Shown here piece by piece: positions 57,586 to 64,000 of a stretch of DNA of 64,000 nt. The notes below the pieces were generated by a model. It was given only the letters and a program-made list of their open reading frames with translations, did not search any database and was not told where the DNA came from. How positions within the stretch are numbered: position 1 is the first letter of the stretch; every line of letters begins with the position of its first letter. The position numbers and the translations under genes are program-made. This stretch comes from Stenotrophomonas oahuensis. GTDB taxonomy: Bacteria; Pseudomonadota; Gammaproteobacteria; Xanthomonadales; Xanthomonadaceae. Location of the stretch: assembly GCF_031834595.1 (NCBI RefSeq), contig NZ_CP115541.1, forward strand, positions 2,536,501 to 2,600,500, read 5' to 3'.

Positions 57586-58677
57586 ATGGGTATCAAATGC
57601 GGCATCGTCGGTCTGCCCAACGTCGGCAAGTCGACCCTGTTCAACGCGCTGACCAAGGCGGGCATCGCCGCGGCCAACTTCCCGTTCTGCACGATTGAAC
57701 CGAACGTCGGCATCGTGCCGGTGCCGGACCCGCGCCTGAACGAGCTGGCGGCGATCATCAACCCGCAGAAGGTCATTCCGACCGCGGTCGAGTTCGTCGA
57801 CATCGCCGGCCTGGTGGCCGGTGCCGCCAGCGGTGAAGGCCTGGGCAACAAGTTCCTGGCCCACATCCGTGAAGTGGACGCGATCACCCACGTGGTGCGC
57901 TGCTTCGAGCACGGCGACATCGTGCACGTGGCCGGCAAGGTCGACCCGATCGCCGACATTGAAACCATCGACATCGAACTGGCCCTGGCCGACCTGGACA
58001 GCGTCGAAAAGGCGCTGAACCGCGCCGAGCGCGCCGCCAAGGGCGGCGACAAGGAAGCGACCGCACGCAAGCCGGTGCTGGCCAAGCTGCAGGCCGCCCT
58101 GGCCGACGGCAAGGCCGCGCGTTCGGTCGGCCTGGACGACGAGGAAAAGGCGCTGATCCGCGACCTGTTCCTGCTCACCATCAAGCCGGTGATGTACATC
58201 GCCAACGTGCTGGAAGACGGTTTCGACAACAACCCGCACCTCGAGGCCGTGCGTGCGCACGCCGCCGCCGAAGGCGCGATGGTGGTGCCGGTGTCGGCGG
58301 CGATTGAAGAAGAACTTTCGCAGCTGGACGACGAAGACCGCGACACCTTCCTGGCCGACCTCGGCCTGACCGAGCCCGGCCTGAACCGCGTGATCAATGC
58401 GGCCTACAGCCTGCTGGGCCTGCAGACCTACTTCACCGCCGGCGTCAAGGAAGTCCGTGCCTGGACCGTGCGCAAGGGTGCCACCGCTCCCCAGGCTGCT
58501 GCGGTCATCCACACCGACTTCGAGAAGGGCTTCATCCGCGCTGAAACCATCGCGTATGCCGACTTCATCAAGTACAAGGGCGAAGCCGGTGCCAAGGAAG
58601 CCGGTCGCCTGCGACTGGAAGGCAAGGAATACCGCGTGCAGGAAGGCGACATTCTGCACTTCCGCTTCAACGTCTGA
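57586..58677 (+). CDS. ychF: redox-regulated ATPase YchF
   Basis: 363 aa from the ATG at 57586 with AGAGG nine bases upstream; a TTG at 57577 is too close to that site. Obg-family P-loop protein: [15 protein letters not shown] near the N-terminus, [24 protein letters not shown] (switch II) and a C-terminal TGS domain. It prefers ATP and is ribosome-associated. Terminator follows. Confidence 0.97.
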   Translation: MGIKCGIVGLPNVGKSTLFNALTKAGIAAANFPFCTIEPNVGIVPVPDPRLNELAAIINPQKVIPTAVEFVDIAGLVAGAASGEGLGNKFLAHIREVDAITHVVRCFEHGDIVHVAGKVDPIADIETIDIELALADLDSVEKALNRAERAAKGGDKEATARKPVLAKLQAALADGKAARSVGLDDEEKALIRDLFLLTIKPVMYIANVLEDGFDNNPHLEAVRAHAAAEGAMVVPVSAAIEEELSQLDDEDRDTFLADLGLTEPGLNRVINAAYSLLGLQTYFTAGVKEVRAWTVRKGATAPQAAAVIHTDFEKGFIRAETIAYADFIKYKGEAGAKEAGRLRLEGKEYRVQEGDILHFRFNV

Positions 58678-58697
58678 TCGCATCCGCGATGGATGTC

Positions 58698-58734
58698 CAC
58701 AACGCCCCGCCATCGTGCGGGGCGTTGTGCTTTT
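58698..58734 (+). terminator. intrinsic terminator after ychF
   Basis: CAACGCCCCGC / GCGGGGCGTTG stem followed by GCTTTT. Confidence 0.85.
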
Positions 58735-58749
58735 GGGGGGTGGTGAAAA

Positions 58750-59080
58750 ATTGATCGCGTGTTCAAAGCACTGGCGCGCAACGTTCAGCGGAGTTGTCCA
58801 CAGCAAACTCCCACGGCTTTCCACGTGCGGTGTGGAAAACCTGCACAATGCGTGGACAAAAAATCACCATGCATTGAAAGCATTGTGGCGTGTGGCTCAC
58901 ACACAGTTGTCCACAGCAAACTCCCATCGCTTTCCACGTGTGGTGTGGAAAACGTGGGGCGTCTGGGTGTGGTCAAAAATTAATCAGGCGCTTGAAAGCG
59001 TTGCAGGCGCGATGTCTGGATGGGTTATCCACATCATTCTCCCGGAGCATTCCACATGCCATGTGGAAAAGTAGCGATAC
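58750..59080. promoter_or_regulatory. DnaA-box cluster in three tandem units
   Basis: Seven 9-mers match or nearly match the DnaA box TTWTNCACA. Plus strand: TTGTCCACA at 58794-58802 and 58907-58915, TTATCCACA at 59035-59043. Minus strand: TTTTCCACA at 58831-58839, 58944-58952 and 59072-59080, and TTGTCCACG at 58851-58859. Each plus box is followed by a minus box exactly 37 bp on. Units are 113 and 128 bp apart and share a TTGAAAGC or TTCAAAGC segment upstream and a TTTCCAC/GTGGAAA inverted repeat. dnaA, dnaN and rpmH are not near. A DnaA-titration or control locus is inferred. Confidence 0.7.
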
Positions 59081-59103
59081 GCCATGCGTGTCGTCGAACG
59101 TTC
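59081..59103 (+). repeat. SMAG-type REP
   Basis: GTAGCGATACGCC with the arm GCGTGTCG directly abuts the last DnaA-box unit. Confidence 0.7.
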
Positions 59104-59133
59104 GCGGTGACGGCAACAGCCGGTTTCGATCCC

Positions 59134-59416
59134 GGGTCATGCGTTACCGGATGTTGAGCGGTTCACGGCCGTCGTCTGTCGACCGACGCTACCGGCCCCA
59201 GGTGTTTCTGATTTTCTATGGCCACCGACTCTCTGTCAGGGGCGGGACGGGGTGGGTTTGCGGGACACTCGGCGCCATGGATGGCGTCCGAGTAGCCTCC
59301 ATGGATGGATTCACGGCGTGTCCCGCAAACCCACCCCGTCCCGCCCAAGCACGGGAGCAGATGCCCGCCGGTTTTTCGCACGAATCCAGCAGCAGCCACG
59401 CAGGGCGTGGCTCTAC
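59134..59416 (-). repeat. dispersed modular palindrome, copy E (type I core)
   Basis: Complete unit: left flank GTTACCGGATGTTG, GTCTGTCGACCGACGCTACC and GGCCACCGAC. The core arms are GGGACGGGGTGGGTTTGCGG (about 59235-59254) and CCGCAAACCCACCCCGTCCC (about 59323-59342). The inner hairpin at 59257-59283 (ACTCGGCGCCAT / ATGGCGTCCGAGT) differs almost wholly from copies A, B1 and D1, yet still pairs. A REP at 59394-59416 closes the unit. Confidence 0.8.
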
Positions 59417-59437
59417 GGGATCCGTGCAATCAGGCGT

Positions 59438-62176
59438 TCAAAGCGCGGAGCCGCCGAACTTGTGCGTGTACTGCAGGTTGATCGTGCGTCCCACGGAGTC
59501 GAACCAGCTGACGTCGTAGTAGGGGTACGACGTGTAGGTCGCATCCTTCGGCGGCATCTTGTTGAACAGGTTGACCACCGACAGCGACACACGCGAATGG
59601 TCGTCGAAGCGGTACTGCAGCGACAGGTTGTAGCGGTAGGTCGCTTTCACCCACGGGCTGTCGCCGCTGTCCCAGTCGAAGCTCTGGTCGTAGCTGTCGT
59701 AGGTCGGCAGCCGGCCCAGGCGCGAGCCGTACAGCGTTGCCGACCACGCCGACTGTTCCCAGGTGAGGCTGGCGCTGGTCTTGGTGCGCGGAATGTCGAA
59801 ACCGCTGTTCACCGCGAACTGGTCCTCCACCGCGTCGCCCGCGTACTGCTGGAAGTCGTGGGTCTTCACCCAGGTGTGGTTGCCGCTCAGGATGAAGTCG
59901 CCCACGCCCGTCGTCAGCCGGTAGCGCAGCCCCACGTCGATGCCCTGGGTGCGTTCGCGCGCCACGTTGATCGGGCTCACGTGCACCCCGTACAGGCGAC
60001 CGTCGTCGGTGCGCGTCACCCGGCTGACCGCATCCACGCAGGTCGGCGAGGCCGCATCCGCATCGCCCAGGCGGCAGGCCGCCTCGTCGCGCAGGATCGC
60101 GCTCACGTCCATGTCCTGCACCTGGTCGCGCATGTCGATGTTGAACCAGTCCACCGACAGATCCAGTCCGATCGCCGGCGACCACACCAGACCCGCGCTC
60201 CACGACGTGCTGGTCTCCGGGTCCAGCTGGCGGTTGCCCGCGCGCGAGCGGATCAGGTTCTCCTCGTAATCGGAGCAGTCGTCCGCCCCATCCAGCGCGC
60301 AGGCGTAGTAGTCATTCGCACTGGTCTCGTCATTGCCCGGGCCCGCATACACGTAGTGCAGATCCGGCGCGCGGAAGGCGGTGCCGTAGGAGCCGCGCAC
60401 CAGCAGCGTGTCCAGCGGACGCCACTCGATGCCGCCGCTCCAGGTCGCCTTGCCGATCGTGTTGCCCGAATAGCGGTACTGGTCGTAGCGACCCGCCACG
60501 CTGAGGTTCAGCGTCTCCAGCAGCGGCAGGCGCAGTTCCGCCGCCGTCGCCCAGCGGTTGCGACTGCCATGGCCGTCCGAATCCTTCCAGCTGTAGTAGT
60601 AGTACTGCGTCGCCAGCGGGTCCGGGTTCAGCGCGTAGGACTGGTTGCCGAACTCCGCGGTCGCCGCAAAGCCGGCCTTGCCGCCCGGCAGCGTGAACAG
60701 CTCGCCGTTGGTCAGGGTCAGGGCTGCCGTGCTGGTGCGCGACTTCGGCGTATACGTTGTGCGCGCGGCAATGCTGTCGTACTCGGCGCGGGTCAGCGGC
60801 TGGTACAGCCGTGCCGGGTCGGCGTTGTAGATCGGGAAGCCGTCGTCGTCCTCGCCCAGCTGCGGTCCCAGGAACAGGTCGTTGGCCTTGGCGGCGATGA
60901 TCTGCGGCCAGCGGATGCTGGACTGGTACTGCGAATGGCTCAGCGAGGCCTCGTAGTCCCACGCGCCGGTCAGGGTGCCCTTGAAACCGGTGGTGATGCT
61001 GAAGGTCTTCTGGGTGCTGCGCACCATGCCGTTGCGCAGCCCACCCATCTCCTCCGGCGAGAACTGGCGCTGCCAGAACTCGACCTGGTCGGTAGCCTGG
61101 TTGTAGAAGTAGCCATCCTCATTGCCGTCGGCGGCCATGCGGCCCCATTGGGTCACGTCGCGCATCAGGGCGATGTCGTGGTAGCCCAGCTGCACGTCGG
61201 CGAACCATTCCGCGCCGTTGTCGAAGGCGTAGCGCAACGAGGCATAGCCGTTGGCCCCGCGGCGCTTGCTCAGGATCGTGCCGTAGCCGATCGAGCGGTT
61301 GCTGCCGCAGTAGAAGCCGTAGCGGGGACGCTCGGCGTAATAGGTGCTGTCACGGTTCTGTCCGGCCAGGGCGTCACAGGTGGCCTGGCCCGGGTCCAGG
61401 TAGTCATCGTTGTAGTCGGTGCGCAGGTACGCACGACGTGCCGCACGCGCGCTTTCGGTGGGCGCGTCCAGGGTCGAATCCTGCTGCTCGCGCTCGTACG
61501 CCCACAACGGCGTCTGCGACTGCAGCTCCAGGCTGTAGACGGCACTGAACCGACCGGCGTCGAAGCCGCTGGCCACGCTCATGTCGAACGACTCGCCACC
61601 GCCTTCGGTGGTGGTGCCCATGCGCACGTCCACCGTGGTGCCGTCCACCTGCTTCTTCAGGATGAAGTTGACCACGCCGGCGATCGCGTCCGAACCGTAG
61701 ATGGCCGAGGCACTGCCGGTCAGTACTTCAATCCGCTCGATCATGCCCAGCGGAATGTTGGACACGTCGGTGAAGTTGCTGCGGCCCTGGAACGGCATCG
61801 GGAAGTCGGCAATGCGACGGCCGTTGACCAGCACCAGGGTGTGGTTCGGGCCCAGCCCGCGCAGGTCCACCTGCTGTGCGCCCGGCGAGAAGTCCGCGCC
61901 GCTGGCCGACTGCTGGCTCTGGGTTTCACCGCCGTTCTGGGTCATCGAGCGCAGCACGTCCGGCACGCTGGTGAAGCCGCTGGCCTGGATCTGCTCGGCG
62001 GTGATCACGGTCACCGGAGCCGGCCCCTCCACCTGGGCGCGCGGAATGCGCGAGCCGGTCACCTGCACCGTGTCCAGCTGCTGCACGTCAGGGGCCGCCG
62101 GGGACTGGGCCGCTGCTGCGGCGGACACACCCATCAACGCCAGCTGGATCGACCACGCCATCGCCTGTTTACGCAT
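59438..62176 (-). CDS. TonB-dependent receptor
   Basis: 912 aa from the ATG at 62174-62176; a TTG 12 bp upstream is an alternative. Signal peptide about 1-23 (ends AAAAAQS), TonB-box-like LDTVQVTGSRIPR, plug domain with VDLRGLGPNHTLVLVNGRRI and GSASAIYGSDAIAGVVNFIL, then a 22-strand barrel with the typical RTINLQYTHKFGGSAL end. The GSRI..-QVEGPAPVTVI layout is that of the large Xanthomonadaceae oligopeptide/sugar receptor group. Ligand unknown. Divergent from the isoaspartyl peptidase. Confidence 0.95.
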   Translation of the reverse strand: MRKQAMAWSIQLALMGVSAAAAAQSPAAPDVQQLDTVQVTGSRIPRAQVEGPAPVTVITAEQIQASGFTSVPDVLRSMTQNGGETQSQQSASGADFSPGAQQVDLRGLGPNHTLVLVNGRRIADFPMPFQGRSNFTDVSNIPLGMIERIEVLTGSASAIYGSDAIAGVVNFILKKQVDGTTVDVRMGTTTEGGGESFDMSVASGFDAGRFSAVYSLELQSQTPLWAYEREQQDSTLDAPTESARAARRAYLRTDYNDDYLDPGQATCDALAGQNRDSTYYAERPRYGFYCGSNRSIGYGTILSKRRGANGYASLRYAFDNGAEWFADVQLGYHDIALMRDVTQWGRMAADGNEDGYFYNQATDQVEFWQRQFSPEEMGGLRNGMVRSTQKTFSITTGFKGTLTGAWDYEASLSHSQYQSSIRWPQIIAAKANDLFLGPQLGEDDDGFPIYNADPARLYQPLTRAEYDSIAARTTYTPKSRTSTAALTLTNGELFTLPGGKAGFAATAEFGNQSYALNPDPLATQYYYYSWKDSDGHGSRNRWATAAELRLPLLETLNLSVAGRYDQYRYSGNTIGKATWSGGIEWRPLDTLLVRGSYGTAFRAPDLHYVYAGPGNDETSANDYYACALDGADDCSDYEENLIRSRAGNRQLDPETSTSWSAGLVWSPAIGLDLSVDWFNIDMRDQVQDMDVSAILRDEAACRLGDADAASPTCVDAVSRVTRTDDGRLYGVHVSPINVARERTQGIDVGLRYRLTTGVGDFILSGNHTWVKTHDFQQYAGDAVEDQFAVNSGFDIPRTKTSASLTWEQSAWSATLYGSRLGRLPTYDSYDQSFDWDSGDSPWVKATYRYNLSLQYRFDDHSRVSLSVVNLFNKMPPKDATYTSYPYYDVSWFDSVGRTINLQYTHKFGGSAL

Positions 62177-62344
62177 GAGAATTCTCAAGAAGAAAAGTCG
62201 GCCTCAGGGGAGGCCTGGCCCCCATTCACATTCGGAATGGACGGCGCGCATTTAACGCCTTTTTTACGTCAGCCGCCAGCGGCCCTGCTTCAGCTTGCTC
62301 AGGCTGCGGCATGATGTGCCTCACTTTCCTTCCGGGCCCTGTTC
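62177..62344. promoter_or_regulatory. divergent intergenic region
   Basis: 168 bp shared by the receptor and the peptidase. A GAGAATTCTC palindrome (62177-62186) lies just before the receptor ATG. No confident promoter was identified. Confidence 0.4.
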
Positions 62345-63355
62345 ATGTTGCTTCGTTCCCGCCTGCTGCTCGCCTTCTGCCTGGTGCCCTCGTTGGCCTG
62401 GGCGGCCGATCCGGTTCTGGTCATCCATGGTGGGGCGGGGGTCCAGCGCAAGGACCTGAGTCCGGCCGAAGCGCAGGTGGCGCGCGAGGCGCTGCGCAGG
62501 GCCCTGCTCGCAGGCCACGAGGTGCTCGGGGCGGGCAAGCCGGCACTGGATGCGGTCACTGCCGCCATCACCGTGCTGGAGGACGATCCCACCTTCAATG
62601 CCGGCAAGGGGGCGGTGTTCACCCATGACGGGCGCAATGAGCTGGACGCCGCGCTGATGGACGGGGCGACCCTCAAAGCCGGTGCGGTCGCTGGCGTGCA
62701 GCGGGTACGCAATCCGATCCGGTTGGCCGAGGCGGTGATGCAGCATTCGCCCCACGTGATGATGGTGGGGCAGGGGGCCGAGGCCTTCGCCGAGAGCCAG
62801 CGCATTCCGCTGGTCGACCCGTCCTACTTCCGCACCGAAAAGCGCTGGCAGCAGCTGCAGCGGGCCCTGAAAGAGGAGGCCGGCGGCCAGGCGCACGCAG
62901 ATTTCGAAACCGCACGTCATTTCGGCACCGTAGGCGCGGTGGCGCTGGATGTGCAGGGCCATCTGGCCGCAGGTACGTCCACCGGCGGCATGACCAACAA
63001 GCGATACGGTCGCGTCGGTGACTCGCCGATCATCGGGGCCGGCACCTATGCCAATGCGACGTGTGCCGTCTCCGGCACCGGCTGGGGCGAGTTCTACATC
63101 CGCACTGCTGCGGCCTACGACATCTGTGCGCGCATGCAGTATCTGAAGCAGTCACCGGCCGAAGCGGGCCGCGCCGTCATCAATGAACGCATTCCGGCGC
63201 TGGGCGGTGACGGTGGGGCAATCGTGCTGTCCGCAGAGGGTGTCGCAGCCACCCCGTTCAATACCCAGGGCATGTATCGGGGCTGGATTGGACGCGATGG
63301 CGTGCCGCATGTGGCGATCTTCGATGACGAGCGCCTGCCGCTGCCGGGTGAATGA
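62345..63355 (+). CDS. isoaspartyl peptidase / plant-type L-asparaginase
   Basis: 336 aa with a signal peptide (about 1-20, ends LAWA-ADP), so periplasmic. Ntn-hydrolase: VIHGGAGVQRKDL at the N-terminus, and the autoprocessing nucleophile Thr in HFGTVGAVALD (about residue 199) with the downstream GTSTGGMTNK substrate loop. The precursor should split into alpha and beta chains and hydrolyse isoaspartyl dipeptides or asparagine. It may use peptides imported by the adjacent receptor (inference). Confidence 0.95.
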   Translation: MLLRSRLLLAFCLVPSLAWAADPVLVIHGGAGVQRKDLSPAEAQVAREALRRALLAGHEVLGAGKPALDAVTAAITVLEDDPTFNAGKGAVFTHDGRNELDAALMDGATLKAGAVAGVQRVRNPIRLAEAVMQHSPHVMMVGQGAEAFAESQRIPLVDPSYFRTEKRWQQLQRALKEEAGGQAHADFETARHFGTVGAVALDVQGHLAAGTSTGGMTNKRYGRVGDSPIIGAGTYANATCAVSGTGWGEFYIRTAAAYDICARMQYLKQSPAEAGRAVINERIPALGGDGGAIVLSAEGVAATPFNTQGMYRGWIGRDGVPHVAIFDDERLPLPGE

Positions 63356-63373
63356 GCCCGTCGCAGAAGGAAA

Positions 63374-63393
63374 TTTTCACTTCGTGTGAAAAA
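63374..63393. terminator. AT-rich hairpin between the peptidase and tRNA genes
   Basis: TTTTCAC / GTGTGAAAA stem closed by a short TTC-type loop; it may terminate the peptidase transcript. Confidence 0.45.
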
Positions 63394-63407
63394 GTTGAAA
63401 AAGATTG

Positions 63408-63436
63408 TTGACAGAACCCCGATTCATCCCCAAAAT
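63408..63436 (+). promoter_or_regulatory. promoter of the tRNA-tuf cluster
   Basis: TTGACA (63408-63413), 17-bp spacer, CAAAAT (63431-63436), followed by a GC-rich discriminator (TTGCGGGC) typical of stringently controlled stable-RNA promoters. Confidence 0.7.
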
Positions 63437-63493
63437 TGCGGGCTCTTCCACCCCACACCGAAAACGCTTCGGCACGACGGGACAGGGTGGTAA

Positions 63494-63579
63494 GGAGGGA
63501 TACCCAAGCGGCCAACGGGGGCAGACTGTAAATCTGCTGGCTTACGCCTTCGGTGGTTCGAATCCACCTCCCTCCACCA
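63494..63579 (+). tRNA. tRNA-Tyr (anticodon GTA)
   Basis: 86 nt with a long variable arm. Acceptor GGAGGGA/TCCCTCC, anticodon loop CTGTAAA, T-loop TTCGAAT and encoded ACCA. Confidence 0.97.
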
Positions 63580-63607
63580 GTTTCATGTTGTGGCAAGAGC
63601 TTCCGAT

Positions 63608-63681
<74 letters not shown>

Positions 63682-63728
63682 TTGAATGAGTTTGAATATA
63701 TTCAAATTCATGCCATAATACAAAACTC

Positions 63729-63804
63729 GCTCACGTAGCTCAGTCGGTAGAGCACCTCCTTGGTAAGGAGGAGGTCGAAGGTTCGATTCCTTTCGTGAGC
63801 ACCA
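63729..63804 (+). tRNA. tRNA-Thr (anticodon GGT)
   Basis: 76 nt. Acceptor GCTCACG/CGTGAGC, anticodon loop TTGGTAA, encoded ACCA. It is 39 bp before tuf. Confidence 0.97.
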
Positions 63805-63843
63805 TCTTAAGTGCACCATTCAGACGATTCGAGATAAGCAGCC

Positions 63844-64000
63844 ATGGCCAAGGGTAAGTTCGAGCGCACCAAGCCGCACGTCAACGTCGGCACCATCGGT
63901 CACGTCGACCACGGCAAGACCACGCTGACCGCCGCACTGACCAAGATCGGTGCCGAGCGCTTCGGTGGCGAGTTCAAGGATTACTCCGCGATCGACGCCG
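63844..64000 (+). CDS. tuf: elongation factor Tu, 5' part (runs off the window)
   Basis: The first 52 codons are present ([20 protein letters not shown] then [12 protein letters not shown]). The P-loop GHVDHGKT is intact. EF-Tu delivers aminoacyl-tRNA to the ribosome. The tRNA-Tyr-Gly-Thr-tuf order is the conserved tufB cluster. The rest of the gene lies beyond the window. Confidence 0.98.
   Translation, partial: MAKGKFERTKPHVNVGTIGHVDHGKTTLTAALTKIGAERFGGEFKDYSAIDA

Noticed and set aside
58750..59080. Three tandem repeats considered as a CRISPR array
   Set aside because: The units are diverged, 113-128 bp apart, and similarity lies in DnaA-box-like motifs; no identical short repeats, unique spacers or cas genes.
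58750..59080. DnaA-box cluster considered as oriC
   Set aside because: No dnaA, dnaN, recF, gyrB or rpmH near, and no obvious AT-rich unwinding element beside it.
59252..62314. 1020-codon open frame on the plus strand opposite the TonB-dependent receptor
   Set aside because: It lies wholly antisense to a receptor with intact plug, barrel and signal peptide, has a His/Val/Arg/Gly-rich composition typical of mirror frames in GC-rich DNA, and begins within a repeat unit.

Overview
The window is GC-rich chromosomal DNA from a gammaproteobacterium of the Xanthomonadaceae, most likely Stenotrophomonas. Three things point there: the gene content and order (lptD-surA-pdxA-rsmA-apaG-apaH; ahpC-ahpF-oxyR; lolB-ispE-tRNA-Gln-prs-rplY-pth-ychF; tRNA-Tyr-Gly-Thr-tuf), a secreted S8 protease with a C-terminal PPC domain, and many GTAG-marked palindromic REP elements of the kind described as SMAG repeats in Stenotrophomonas maltophilia. 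No prophage, transposase, CRISPR array or rRNA gene was seen.

Layout. 1-790: window-edge inverted repeats and a first copy of a long palindromic repeat. 0.8-8.5 kb: leftward outer-membrane/rRNA-maintenance operon (DUF1287 lipoprotein, apaH, apaG, rsmA, pdxA, surA, lptD). 8.6-10.7 kb: HDAC-like deacylase, PduO-type cobalamin adenosyltransferase and a small membrane protein that fits the solitary B12 transporter BtuM. 10.8-13.1 kb: two ubiquinone hydroxylases. 13.1-14.8 kb: REP-rich accessory patch with three small unknown ORFs. 14.8-18.6 kb: EF-hand protein, rlmM, deaminase, glnS. 18.8-24.9 kb: DUF2007, msrA, tal, rnk, oxyR, ahpF, ahpC. 25.3-30.6 kb: prmC, pip, formylglutamate amidohydrolase, Nudix, exonuclease, nitroreductase. 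30.9-38.1 kb: DUF1631 protein and a transhydrogenase locus in which pntAA is separated from pntAB-pntB by a leftward ECF-sigma cassette. 38.3-43.1 kb: membrane protein, sufT, ilvE, secreted subtilase. 43.2-49.4 kb: small asparaginase, DUF2069, wrbA, yihY, TlpA-like lipoprotein, ppk2, GT41 glycosyltransferase. 49.4-58.7 kb: prfA-hemA diverging from TPR-lolB-ispE, then tRNA-Gln, prs, rplY, pth, ychF. 58.7-64 kb: a DnaA-box cluster, a TonB-dependent receptor diverging from an isoaspartyl peptidase, then the tRNA-tuf cluster.

The most unusual content is non-coding. (1) Downstream of ychF three tandem units each carry a convergent pair of DnaA-box-like 9-mers at exactly 37-bp spacing (7 boxes in about 290 bp) although no dnaA/dnaN is near. 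(2) A dispersed family of roughly 300-bp modular palindromes occurs in about six intergenic regions; their nested hairpins change sequence in a compensatory way, as a conserved structure would. (3) SMAG REPs repeatedly enter genes: they supply stop codons for several ORFs and part of the leader-coding sequence of at least one. (4) The pnt locus is split. No defence or biosynthetic island is visible; most of the protein-coding content is conserved core genome.
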